Origin: Bacteroidia bacterium
GTDB lineage: Bacteria; Bacteroidota; Bacteroidia; AKYH767-A; OLB10
DNA: 64,000 nt
Assembly: GCA_016788165.1 (NCBI GenBank)
Contig: JAEUTH010000008.1
Coordinates: 62,001 to 126,000 of the forward strand
Direction of reading: 5' to 3'
Shown: piece after piece, positions 53,290-62,942 of the stretch
How positions within the stretch are numbered: the first letter of the stretch is position 1
Layout of the letters: each line of letters starts with the position of its first letter
Translations under genes and position numbers: made by a program
Notes under the pieces: generated by a model
What the model was told of the DNA's origin: nothing
Seen by the model: the letters and a program-made list of their open reading frames with translations, nothing else
The model's database searches: none

Positions 53290-56200
53290 ATGAAACAAAA
53301 ACTATTAGCAACAACAGTGTTTGGTGCATGTATGTTTTTAAGCATGCAACAAGCAAAGGCGCAATGGTCGCTAACGGGTAATGCTGCTACCGACACAGCC
53401 ACTAACTTTATTGGAACCACAGACAATAAGGGGTTGAAAATTAAAACCAACAATGTAGAGCGCATGTGGTTTGGCAACAACGGTCGTATAGGTATTGGTA
53501 CCAATACACCGGTAAACACACTGGATATTTTAAATAACACAGCTGTTACTATGGGCATACGGTCATTGGTTGGTGGCGCAACCATGAGTATGGATAGAGG
53601 AAGTGCAACTGCCAATGCTGCATTTGCTTACAAAAGTTTGGGCACGGTACTTTGGAATAGCGGTATGTTGGGCAACGATAATTTTACCATACGTAATATT
53701 GTTGGTGGTGCCAATTGCCTTGTAATTACACCTGCAAACAATGTAGCTATCGGTACCGGTGTGCCCAATTCGAAACTAAGTGTATTTGGTAATGCAAACA
53801 TATCGGCCGAACTGGGTATTGGTACAGCACCTGTTACCAATAACAGCCTTACAATTCAATCGGGCGATGCGGCTTATGGCACAATGACGCTGATGAAACG
53901 TACAGGCTCAGGTACAGGCGAACTCTCCTGGGATGGAGGTACTGATGGTGGAGTGATAATAAATCATTTCGGAAACTCATCTGGGTTTACTGCATTTGTT
54001 GGCAACGGAAATAATTTGCTACAATTAAATAACAGTGGAAATGTTGGAGTAGGTACCGGAACTCCTGCAACTAAACTTGATGTTAATGGAAATGTAAATG
54101 CAACAGGTGGCCTATGGGTAAATCAACTTAAAACAATTACTAATGATGGATTCGGACGTACAGAATTTTTTGGTCCAGATGGAATTGAACAAATTGAGTT
54201 CAATGGATCTAATACCCACATTCAAAATAAGAATGTTTATGTTGAAGAAAGCTTAGGCTTAGGCCGTGATCCGGGTACAGAAACTATTGACGCAAAACTT
54301 CACGTACAAGGTAATGTTTTAATTGCTGATGGTACCGAAGGTGCAGGCAAAGTATTAACATCCGACTCTGCAGGTTTAGCATCATGGCAAGCCATATCTT
54401 TTCCGGCCGAAACCGATCCAAAGGTAGGTGCATTAGCCAATAATAAAGTACCAAAATGGAATGGTACTACGCTGCAGGATGGAGCTATAACCGATAACGG
54501 TACAAACGTAACGGTTGATGTAGCCGACTTTGATTATACAACAATTAAGACTTATGCTGGTGGTTTGAAAGTAGTAAATAAATACACTAATAATGAAACA
54601 GCGATTTTAAAAGCAAATAGTGGTGGCCCTTTTTATCAGGCACAATTAGAATTAAGCACGCTGGTTGGCTATGCACATCTGCAATCGCCACAAGCCAATG
54701 CAGGTGATACTTCGATGCTTACCACATCAGGCGATATGTGGTTTAGAAACGGCTCGGGTACTGTAAATATGGCCATTAAAAAAACAGGCGAAGTTGGTGT
54801 GGGTACAACTACACCTGCTGCTCAATTAGATGTGGTTGGTAATGTAAAAATTGCTGATGGTACCGAAGGTGCCGGTAAGGTTTTAACTTCTGACTCAACA
54901 GGTTTAGCATCGTGGCAAGCCATTTCTTTTCCGGCCGAAGTTGACCCCAAAGTTACAACAGCAGTTTCAAATCAAGTAGCTAAATGGAATGGTACCGCTT
55001 TAGTGGATGGTATTATTACTGATAATGGAACCAATGTCGGTATCGGAACTACTACACCTACTACACAATTTGGTGGTCAGATTGGACTTGAAATAAAAGG
55101 CAATGTGCCGCAAGTAACCTTTAGCGATGATCAAGGTGCTTACCAGGATGATTTCAGAATTACCAACGGTGGCAGCTATGCCGAATTTTCGAATGCTACC
55201 AGCGGACAAACGTTAATGACATTTGGCTTGGGTCAGTTTACAGGCTTAGTAGGTGTAGGCACCAATGCTCCCACCGAAAAACTTACGGTTGTAACTACTG
55301 GTCCCGCAAGCGGTTTGGGTATATACTCAAACAATGCTTCACGTACCGGTTTAGAAATGGGTCGCAACAATGCATCCGATCTTTCAATAGGTATTGCTGA
55401 TGCTCCGGGTAGTTATGTTACAGGTAGTGTTGCAGGCGATGCTATATTTCGTAATAACAGCAACACCAATAAACTTTTATTTGCAGCAGGTGGCGGTGGC
55501 GCTCCTGTAACAATGGCTGTTACATCAAAATACGTAGGTATTGGTACCACAACACCAGCATCTAAATTGCACATAGTAGATACAACTTCAAATGTTGTGG
55601 GGGCTTTGGTTGGTTTGCATTCGCCCAATATGCCTACAGGCGGTTTAGCCGGATTTTATTTTGGAAAGAATACAACATTTACCGGAAACCAAGCCGAAAT
55701 ACGATACGAGTATTATGGCGATTTGGATAACAGAAATGGTTATGCATTTGGGTTAAATAACATTCAACCTTTTGTAAGGTTTACACGCAACCAGCGCGTT
55801 AGCATAGGTGGCAATTCTACACCCGGTGGTCAGTTCGAATTAAGTTTAGATCAAGGCCGTAAACCATCAACCAGTACCTGGACTATTACTTCGGACGAGC
55901 GTCTTAAAAATATTGATGGTTCTTACACAAAAGGCTTAGATGCTATTATGCAATTAAATCCAATTAAGTATCACTATAAAAATGTAGGCGAACGTAAATT
56001 TGATGCACAGGTGTTAAATACGCAAGCAATTGGATTTAGTGCACAAGAGGTAAAAAAGATATTTCCTGAAAGTGTAGGTACTGACGAAGATGGTTACTTA
56101 AACCTAAACATGCATGCCATTTTAGTTGCCCAGGTTAATGCCATTAAGGAGCAGCAATCAGAAATAGAATCACAAAAGAAACTGATTGACTCTAAGGATT

Positions 56201-56571
56201 CGAAAATTAATGACATGCAAAACCAAATCAATGCCATGCAGGAATGTCTTGAGTCGCTTTGTAAGGCAGCACAACAAAACACCGAAGCAAAAGTAGCCAC
56301 ACCGGTAATGCATAATGTTTTATTTCAAAACCAACCCAATCCATTTAATCAGGTTACAACTATACGTTACCAATTAGTAAAAGCTGAAAACGGAAGTCAA
56401 ATTATCATACGTGATTTAAATGGTAATTTGGTTAAAACGCTTGATTTAGGAAACCTTGCAAAAGGTGAAGTAACCGTAAACGCTAATGAATTAGCTGCCG
56501 GCACTTACACTTATACCTTGGTAGCTAATGGCCAAAGTTTAGACACCAAATTAATGGTAGTTACAAAATAA
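53290..56571 (+). CDS. Secreted S74-chaperone protein with T9SS sorting domain
   Basis: The 1093-residue protein has a signal peptide (KLLATTVFGACMFLSMQQAK). A long beta-rich body of tail-fibre-like repeats follows (each near VGIGTTTPASKLHIV or GVGTGTPATKLDVNGNV), including a 72-residue module present twice (54295-54510 and 54823-55038). A phage-type S74 intramolecular chaperone starts near SDERLK (S868, K873 dyad). A coiled coil (about 955-995) and a type IX sorting domain close the protein (FQNQPNPFNQVTTIRYQL). It is probably an adhesin-like fibre on the cell surface. A strong terminator follows. Confidence 0.88.
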   Translation: MKQKLLATTVFGACMFLSMQQAKAQWSLTGNAATDTATNFIGTTDNKGLKIKTNNVERMWFGNNGRIGIGTNTPVNTLDILNNTAVTMGIRSLVGGATMSMDRGSATANAAFAYKSLGTVLWNSGMLGNDNFTIRNIVGGANCLVITPANNVAIGTGVPNSKLSVFGNANISAELGIGTAPVTNNSLTIQSGDAAYGTMTLMKRTGSGTGELSWDGGTDGGVIINHFGNSSGFTAFVGNGNNLLQLNNSGNVGVGTGTPATKLDVNGNVNATGGLWVNQLKTITNDGFGRTEFFGPDGIEQIEFNGSNTHIQNKNVYVEESLGLGRDPGTETIDAKLHVQGNVLIADGTEGAGKVLTSDSAGLASWQAISFPAETDPKVGALANNKVPKWNGTTLQDGAITDNGTNVTVDVADFDYTTIKTYAGGLKVVNKYTNNETAILKANSGGPFYQAQLELSTLVGYAHLQSPQANAGDTSMLTTSGDMWFRNGSGTVNMAIKKTGEVGVGTTTPAAQLDVVGNVKIADGTEGAGKVLTSDSTGLASWQAISFPAEVDPKVTTAVSNQVAKWNGTALVDGIITDNGTNVGIGTTTPTTQFGGQIGLEIKGNVPQVTFSDDQGAYQDDFRITNGGSYAEFSNATSGQTLMTFGLGQFTGLVGVGTNAPTEKLTVVTTGPASGLGIYSNNASRTGLEMGRNNASDLSIGIADAPGSYVTGSVAGDAIFRNNSNTNKLLFAAGGGGAPVTMAVTSKYVGIGTTTPASKLHIVDTTSNVVGALVGLHSPNMPTGGLAGFYFGKNTTFTGNQAEIRYEYYGDLDNRNGYAFGLNNIQPFVRFTRNQRVSIGGNSTPGGQFELSLDQGRKPSTSTWTITSDERLKNIDGSYTKGLDAIMQLNPIKYHYKNVGERKFDAQVLNTQAIGFSAQEVKKIFPESVGTDEDGYLNLNMHAILVAQVNAIKEQQSEIESQKKLIDSKDSKINDMQNQINAMQECLESLCKAAQQNTEAKVATPVMHNVLFQNQPNPFNQVTTIRYQLVKAENGSQIIIRDLNGNLVKTLDLGNLAKGEVTVNANELAAGTYTYTLVANGQSLDTKLMVVTK

Positions 56572-56601
56572 TTAGTTATTAAACTTTTCGAAATTCTAGC
56601 A

Positions 56602-56633
56602 GGCTGTCAATTGTAAAATTGACAGCCTTTTTT
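56602..56633 (+). terminator. Rho-independent terminator after the S74 protein gene
   Basis: GGCTGTCAATT (56602-56612) pairs perfectly with 56617-56627 around the loop GTAA and is followed by six T. It starts about 30 bp beyond the stop codon. Confidence 0.93.
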
Positions 56634-56717
56634 ATGCCTTAAAAAGCAGTTGAGTTTTAAATTAATTAATGATACTACGGCATTTGTATCCAATTTTTAC
56701 GGCCAACATTTTAAAGT

Positions 56718-57068
56718 TTACGAAAGCTTTCGAAAAGCATTTGGCCTAATGTTTTTCTTTTTAAGGAATATACGGTTAAAATAGGTTAGTGTTTCATAAC
56801 CGCTCTCATTGGCTATTTGGGCAATGGTTTTGTCGGTTTCAATTAATAACTCACATGCATGTGCTATGCGTATATCGTTTACATAATCTGAAAATGTTTT
56901 GCCGCTTATCCGTTTAAAATATTTGCAAAAAGCGCTATCGGTTAAATGAATTAATGCCGCTGCTTTTTGCAATGAAACTTGTTGCTTGTATGTGCTTTGA
57001 ACATATTGAAAAACTTTATTTATACGAAACTGATTGCTTTGTTTGATTTGATACGTTTTCGCTTTTAT
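56718..57068 (-). pseudogene. AraC-family regulator fragment, only the DNA-binding end
   Basis: The frame is open from 57068 down to a stop at 56718 and has no ATG; the only start-like codon before the HTH is a TTG at 56972. The residues are a clear AraC C-terminal domain: INKVFQYVQSTYKQQVSLQK, HLTDSAFCKYFKRISGKTFS, and DKTIAQIANESGYETLTYFN. The N-terminal sensor or cupin part that such proteins carry is missing and is replaced by the end of a broken antiporter gene. It is most likely a remnant of a deletion. Confidence 0.7.
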
Positions 57069-57669
57069 TTACCGGCTCGTTTGAATTGGTAATAAAATAT
57101 TCGCGATGCCTTACAGTTTGTGCTGCAATAAAAGCAATATAGATTACCAAACATGCAAAGAATTCAAACATCAATTGCGCTTCTGTGTAATAGGGGCCTG
57201 AGATATCTTTGGTAAACGTAGGTAATATCATAGTAAAAGCCACAATAGATACTAATGATACCAATGCAATTTTTACCGAATGTGGTGAGAATGTTTGTGT
57301 ATGAAATTTACGACCACCAATATATAAGCAAAGACCAACTATACCATTAAGTATTAGCATTACTGCTGCATAAACCGCATCGCGTGCAAATGAGGCATAA
57401 GCGGCACCACCACTTGTCATAAGAGAAATAATAATAGCTACTTATATTATCGTTACAGAAACAGCTAGTATAATAGTACCGTATGGTTCGCCTACTCTGT
57501 GGGCAATTAATTCAGAATGATGTACAGCCGACATTACACTTAGCAGCAGTAAAATACCTGCCACCATTTGTAAAATAAAATTGTTATCTAAAAGACCTGA
57601 TGCGTATAAGATACAAACTAATATAGGTATTGATGTAGTCCAAGGATAAAGTTTCCTGATTTTATTCAT
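57016..57669 (-). pseudogene. Broken ChaA-type Ca2+/Na+:H+ antiporter gene
   Basis: The minus strand from an ATG at 57669 encodes the N-terminal half of a ChaA-type antiporter: SAVHHSELIAHRVGEPYGTI and then ILAVSVTII. A TAA at 57442-57444 follows in the same frame, and beyond it the family sequence resumes without a frameshift: VAIIISLMTSGGAAYASFAR, then GIVGLCLYIGGRKFHTQ. The stop falls where the family has a conserved Glu (VTII-E-V), so one change GAA to TAA explains it. The rest of the antiporter after the hydrophilic linker (HREYFITNSNEPVNKSEN) is absent and AraC sequence follows. Both defects mark a dead gene. Confidence 0.8.
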
Positions 57670-57864
57670 TAAATGTGATTGCTGTATTTTATTAAATCAC
57701 AAAGTTATTTATAATCTCTGTTGCATCAGATTAAGTTAATCCGATTTGGTACAAATATTTTTATTTAAACCAAGTAACATATGCAATATGTTTTTGGCTC
57801 ATATATGCCTGCTGAAAAATTAATAAATGAATGTTCGACATAATTGCGCTTTAAAAAATAGCAA

Positions 57865-60800
57865 TTATAAAATCACTATTTTAGAAAAATATGTTTTGCT
57901 ATTCGTCCTGATTTCAATAGAATAAACCCCACTTGGTATGTTTTCAATATTTATTTCTTCTGAGGTTGTAGGCGAACAAGTTTTATACAATATCGTTTTT
58001 CCGGCATAGTCGCGCAAAACAAATCGAATATCGGTTTCAACAAAATGCTTTTCAAGGTATATTTTATTTTGTGCCGGATTAGGATAGATATTTAAATAGC
58101 CATTGTTATTTATAGGAATATAGAGACAAGCATCTACAAAAAATGCAACCGAATCAGTGTTCGAACACTGATTTGTTGAATCGATATAGGTGTAATATAC
58201 AGTATGTAATCCAACACCTGCAGAGTCGGGATAAAATAAATTGCCACTAACGCCATTGCCTGTAAAAATTCCGTTAATCGGATTACCCGTTAGTGAAACC
58301 GGTGCTGACTGCAAACAAATCGTATCGGCAGTGGTATTTATAGTTACTGCAGGCAAAGAGCTAACTGAGATTATAACAGAATCAGTATTTACACAATTGT
58401 TTGTATCTGTTACAGTTACTACATAGGTTGATGCTGTACTAACCAAAATTGTTGCTGCAGTGTTACCATTATTCCACAAGTATTGAATACCTGTATTGCC
58501 CGCATTAAGTGTTATAGCTGTATTTTCGCATATAGAAGTGTCATTTAATAAATTGATTATGGGCAAATTATAAGTAGAAATTGAGTCTGTTATTGTATTG
58601 GTTCCAAAGGCATTTGTAACATGAAGAACTACAGGAAAAATTCCTTGTGCATTGTAATTAACTACAGGCGATTGTAAACTGGATGATGCCGGATTACCTC
58701 CGGTAAATGTCCATTGCCATGCGGTTGGAAAGTGATGTGATGTATCTGTAAATTGAACCATATCAAAACTGCATTGCGAATTCGCTGTCATATAATATCC
58801 GGCAGCCGGAGCATTACAATCGGGGTATATATTTTTTTTATCATAACCCACCATACCTAAAATGTCGGTAACGGTTAAAGAAATTGTATAGTAAACTGTA
58901 TCGGCTAAGCAACCTAAAGGCAAAATATTTACGCTGGATATTTTATTTGTGTCAGTTGCAATTATGGAGTCATTACCGTTGATATGAATTGTTGTTTGCC
59001 ATGAATAAAATAATTGTGAAGGTGCATGTTGTGCATCTGTTACTTGTGCATCGAGTATTAAATTTGTTGGGGTTATAACTGAATATAATCCACTGTCGTT
59101 AACTGTGGTAATTAAAACCTGAGGAGGTGTATTGTTTAGTACAATTAGAAGTGTATCAGTATCTGTATGGCTGCTGTCGTCAGTTACGGTCAATGTTGCT
59201 GTGAAGGTAGTTAACAAACCAGCTACTTGCGAAGCATATAAATGTTGCGGGTTAACTAATGTAGATGTGTTGCCGTCACCAAAACTCCAAAGGTAAGTTA
59301 AAGGTGCATTGTCAGGATCGGTCGAAAAACTGCCGTTAAAGTTTACCAAAAGCGTATCGCCACCAAAAGTGGTATCAGCAATGGCTTTTGCAATTGGTGG
59401 CCCATCGGGCATGCAGGCATAACAAATTTTTCTGATTTCATCGGGGTATTTTACATAAACCAAACTACCATCATGTGGATTTTGTTCGATATGCACTATT
59501 ACATAATCTCCTAAACTGTTTGCAAAGTTGTCAACTAAAATGGGCGCGTCATTGGTATCAGTAGCAATACATTTTATAAAGCCCTTGTTAAACTCGGCCA
59601 TATAATATTTGTTTTTATAAATTGATGGAAAACTATTGCCGGTATAAAATGTACCACCAATGATGCAGCCACCTGAAAATACTTGCCCTTGGCAAGGTGC
59701 TAATGAATCATTTATCTGATACGCTACTGCATCAACACCATTAAAAGCGGCAACCAATGTACTATCAAATTTATGGCGATAAGTTAAACCGGGCCGGCTA
59801 TGCTGTGAAGTAAAAATGGTGGCCGGTACGTTTGACGAAGTATCACATGGATTTTTAAAAGTTTTAGTCGAATCTAATGTTGCTTGCATTAGTAAATCCT
59901 GGAAATAAAAAAAGGGCTGCATACATGAACCGTTTACATACAATGGATTTGGGGCAAAGAAATTAGGCGTTAATAAGTTTTTATACCCGAAATTAGTTTC
60001 CATCCCTTCGTAAATAGGCCAGCCAAAGTTTTGACCGGGCTTGGTAGCAATATGCAAGTCTTCCCATTCGGCCCAGCCTACATCGCCAATATAAATTACA
60101 CCGGGTTTGCCATCAGCAGCACTACTGCTTCCGCTACCGGGGCGTATGGCAATACGAAATGGATTTCGTAAACCCATACTCCACACTTTCGATTGAGCTG
60201 AACTGGGGTTGGTTGTATCATAAAATGGGTTAGAAGGAACACCGTTGCCGTTAGAAGGATCAATGCGTAGTATTTTTCCGTTTATACTATTTATCATCTG
60301 AGAACGAAAAGCGCCTACATTATAGGGCTGGGTAATAATACTATCAGCCAAAGCTTGTGCAGCATATGTTGTTGTGCCGCCACCGTTGTCTAAACCTCCA
60401 TATGCTGCACCATCACCGGTAGGAACAAGTAAGGTGCCATCGTCAGCAAAAACAATTCCGCACGAACTGTGTGACATGTGTGTTACCGGAATTCCATTTT
60501 TTTTATCCGACCCCAATATTATTTTTCTACTGCCGGGTACAATACTGTTAAAGTTGTTGTTTGCATCGGCTGTGTAACGCGTTAACCGTGCAATGGTTGC
60601 ATTATAATACGCATTCGAGTCTTTGTGATATTGAGGTGTGCCATAATGCAAAAGATGGTGGCGGTCAACCGTATAATATACATAAAAGTAGCCATTGTTT
60701 GCAAAGTCAGGATCAAGTGCAAAGCCATTCATCCCATGATCAACCCAACTTCCTACTTCGCTGGTTATTGATAATAACGGGTTGGTATTCATTATGCCGT

Positions 60801-61023
60801 TTGAATCTATTATCCAAACTTTGCCCGTTTTTTCCCAGGCATACATGCGGTGATTTTGATCAAACACAACACCCTCAACTTTTAACATGCCTGACACTAC
60901 AGGGAGATCATAAAAATGTGGTGGTAATTGTGCGTAGGCTTTAAATAAAAAGGTTAGGCAAAGTACAGTAAGGTTAATAAATCGGTTGTGGTTACTTTTG
61001 CGTTTAATAAGTTTAGAGCTCAT
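57865..61023 (-). CDS. Secreted sugar dehydrogenase-like propeller protein with PKD repeats and T9SS sorting domain
   Basis: From the ATG at 61023 (1052 residues) the protein has a signal peptide (FINLTVLCLTFLFKAYAQ). A glucose/sorbosone dehydrogenase-type propeller follows (about 35-500; GMNGFALDPDFANNGYFYVY, WSMGLRNPFRIAIRPG, IGDVGWAEWEDLHI). Then come PKD domains (LTYLWSFGDGNTSTLVNPQH and WQWTFTGGNPASSSLQSPVV), a bacterial Ig-like stretch, and a C-terminal type IX sorting domain (LNIYPNPAQNKIYLE). Oxidation of sugars with a quinone cofactor is possible, but activity is not shown for such fusions. It is exported and cell-surface bound. Confidence 0.88.
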   Translation of the reverse strand: MSSKLIKRKSNHNRFINLTVLCLTFLFKAYAQLPPHFYDLPVVSGMLKVEGVVFDQNHRMYAWEKTGKVWIIDSNGIMNTNPLLSITSEVGSWVDHGMNGFALDPDFANNGYFYVYYTVDRHHLLHYGTPQYHKDSNAYYNATIARLTRYTADANNNFNSIVPGSRKIILGSDKKNGIPVTHMSHSSCGIVFADDGTLLVPTGDGAAYGGLDNGGGTTTYAAQALADSIITQPYNVGAFRSQMINSINGKILRIDPSNGNGVPSNPFYDTTNPSSAQSKVWSMGLRNPFRIAIRPGSGSSSAADGKPGVIYIGDVGWAEWEDLHIATKPGQNFGWPIYEGMETNFGYKNLLTPNFFAPNPLYVNGSCMQPFFYFQDLLMQATLDSTKTFKNPCDTSSNVPATIFTSQHSRPGLTYRHKFDSTLVAAFNGVDAVAYQINDSLAPCQGQVFSGGCIIGGTFYTGNSFPSIYKNKYYMAEFNKGFIKCIATDTNDAPILVDNFANSLGDYVIVHIEQNPHDGSLVYVKYPDEIRKICYACMPDGPPIAKAIADTTFGGDTLLVNFNGSFSTDPDNAPLTYLWSFGDGNTSTLVNPQHLYASQVAGLLTTFTATLTVTDDSSHTDTDTLLIVLNNTPPQVLITTVNDSGLYSVITPTNLILDAQVTDAQHAPSQLFYSWQTTIHINGNDSIIATDTNKISSVNILPLGCLADTVYYTISLTVTDILGMVGYDKKNIYPDCNAPAAGYYMTANSQCSFDMVQFTDTSHHFPTAWQWTFTGGNPASSSLQSPVVNYNAQGIFPVVLHVTNAFGTNTITDSISTYNLPIINLLNDTSICENTAITLNAGNTGIQYLWNNGNTAATILVSTASTYVVTVTDTNNCVNTDSVIISVSSLPAVTINTTADTICLQSAPVSLTGNPINGIFTGNGVSGNLFYPDSAGVGLHTVYYTYIDSTNQCSNTDSVAFFVDACLYIPINNNGYLNIYPNPAQNKIYLEKHFVETDIRFVLRDYAGKTILYKTCSPTTSEEINIENIPSGVYSIEIRTNSKTYFSKIVIL

Positions 61024-61459
61024 GTGGCTGCGAATTAAATGGTTTGGTATTATCAAATCAGGTAAACAGACTTTTAATTTTGCTTATCTGATTTTTTGTG
61101 CAATGACAAAATTCAATATCATAACTTTTATGATTTTACTCATGTTGATATGTCGAAACTGAGTTGTTACACCATATGTATCTTTAATTTGTTTTTCTTT
61201 TGTAGAGAAGAACTTGTTTAAACACTGATGTGCAAATTTTAGCCATAAACATGTATTGTTGCGTGTTATTAAACCCATTAAATAGTTGATACATATTGTG
61301 CTGTTTTTAAGCAACCAAGGCAATAAAGAACTAAGAAGTAAAATGAAAAAGTATAACGCTTACAAGTTAGCGCCATTTTAATACAGGAAGACTTTAATTC
61401 TGATGCTATTTATCTTCAATTTTTTTTACCAGTTACAATTAAATGAAGACCAAAATATG
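61024..61459. other. Non-coding spacer between two secreted-protein genes
   Basis: The 436 bases are AT rich. A minus-strand frame of 79 codons (61084-61323) exists but has no signal, no domain and unlikely composition (MPWLLKNSTICINYL..), so I do not call it. The region must hold the promoter of the sugar dehydrogenase-like gene. Confidence 0.5.
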
Positions 61460-62719
61460 CTATCGTCTGATAATACTAAACTTTTGTGGTGCGTTGTTAC
61501 CCATTTTTAAAATGTAAATTCCCTCAGTTAGGTGCTCAATATCTATTTTGATATTTAAATCAATAGCCATACCCATAAGCAATGTTTTACCATTTAAATC
61601 GGTAATACAGTATGGTTGATCAAGCAGATGCTTGTTTAATTTTAACCACATGAATTTATCAGCTGGGTTAGGGTAACAGTTTATTAATTGTTGTTGATTA
61701 ATATTGGGTATAGCTGCAACTGAACTTACGTTTACCGTATGCGTTATTGAATGTGATGTGCTGCAATGCATTGCAGTTAACGTTGCCTGATAACTACCTG
61801 TGTTTATGTAAGTATGTACAGGTGATGCAATAGAAGCGGTGCTACCATCGCCAAAAGTCCACTGATAAGTAGTTGCGTTTACGGAGTTGTTGTTAAAGGT
61901 AACAGTATTGTTATTTATATTAAAATTAAAATCAGCCAAGGGGTCATATTCACCAATATGCCAATTTTGAAGACTGTCATATACAATTGCTTTTGCGGCT
62001 GCTTTAATATTATCAGCATCGGTTGCAGGCAACGAATAGTTATCAGTTATTAGTGCCGGATTTTTGCGAAATATGGCTGCATAAAAACAACAAGCAGCAG
62101 CATAAGAACCTGCAAGCGATGGATGACTCTCGTCAGCCTGATACAATTCGATAAGCGGAAAATTTTGCCTGATATATTTCCAAACAGCACCCACAGGTGA
62201 CACAACGGCTTGATTGCTGTCGGCCATCATGCGGTAACGCAAATTAAGCATGCTATCCATACCGTTATAAGTACATACAATTGGAAATACTGCACAATTA
62301 GCAGCATCGCCATTTTTACGGCCCCAAGTCATATAAAACATGGTTTCGGCACAGGGGTTATATTGATTTATTAAACTATCTAATAAACGTGCGTATGGAA
62401 AAACTTGCAGCTGTACCTGATTGTTACCAAATGAGGGCAGTTGACTTTGCTCTTGCAGTATTACATTGTCCCAATTGCCCAACATTATTTTACTAAGCGA
62501 AGTACTATTGGTTGAATGGCCTTGCAATGTATATCCGCCCGGTGTATTGCTATCAAAAATCAAAGTATCTCCGGTTGATAAGGCAATATCGGCAATCATT
62601 TTTGGCAAATTATTTACAGCAGTATAGCTGTTGCCCAAAAAAAGTACTTGCTTTTTTTGAGCATATAAGTGTATTGATGTTAGAAGTATGATTACGGATA
62701 TAAGGTTTGATTTTGACAT
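61460..62719 (-). CDS. Secreted SGNH hydrolase with PKD and T9SS sorting domains
   Basis: The 419-residue protein has a signal peptide (SNLISVIILLTSIHLYAQ) and an SGNH/GDSL-like domain. VLFLGNSYTAVNNLP carries the nucleophile S31, NVILQEQSQLPSF follows, and DESHPSLAGSYAAA carries the Asp-His pair. A PKD domain (about 260-330, QWTFGDGSTASIASPVHTYI) and a type IX sorting domain (INCYPNPADKFMWLKL) complete it. It should cleave ester bonds on a carbohydrate or lipid outside the cell; the substrate is unknown. The catalytic part resembles DUF4886-type proteins. Confidence 0.85.
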   Translation of the reverse strand: MSKSNLISVIILLTSIHLYAQKKQVLFLGNSYTAVNNLPKMIADIALSTGDTLIFDSNTPGGYTLQGHSTNSTSLSKIMLGNWDNVILQEQSQLPSFGNNQVQLQVFPYARLLDSLINQYNPCAETMFYMTWGRKNGDAANCAVFPIVCTYNGMDSMLNLRYRMMADSNQAVVSPVGAVWKYIRQNFPLIELYQADESHPSLAGSYAAACCFYAAIFRKNPALITDNYSLPATDADNIKAAAKAIVYDSLQNWHIGEYDPLADFNFNINNNTVTFNNNSVNATTYQWTFGDGSTASIASPVHTYINTGSYQATLTAMHCSTSHSITHTVNVSSVAAIPNINQQQLINCYPNPADKFMWLKLNKHLLDQPYCITDLNGKTLLMGMAIDLNIKIDIEHLTEGIYILKMGNNAPQKFSIIRR

Positions 62720-62942
62720 TTTATTTTTCGAAATGGTTTATAACAAGCATGAGCTGTTGTTGCTTGTAATTGTAAATTATGTTTAAAATAATTTATGCTT
62801 TTATTGGGCTGCAAGTTTAAATCAATAATACACGTTGAAGTATTATAATTTAGTCAATTTTTATGGAAGTAATTTTATAAACGGCTTCGGCTGCTAAATT
62901 TGCCGCTACATTGGGAATGTAATTATCAACAACAATAATAAA

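Noticed and set aside
57016-57444. Separate 134-residue membrane protein gene starting MTSGGAAYAS
   Set aside because: It is in the same frame as the preceding 75-codon piece and continues the ChaA family sequence, so it is the second part of one broken gene.
61084-61323. 79-codon minus-strand frame
   Set aside because: It has no recognisable domain, no signal and an unlikely composition, and sits in an AT-rich promoter region.
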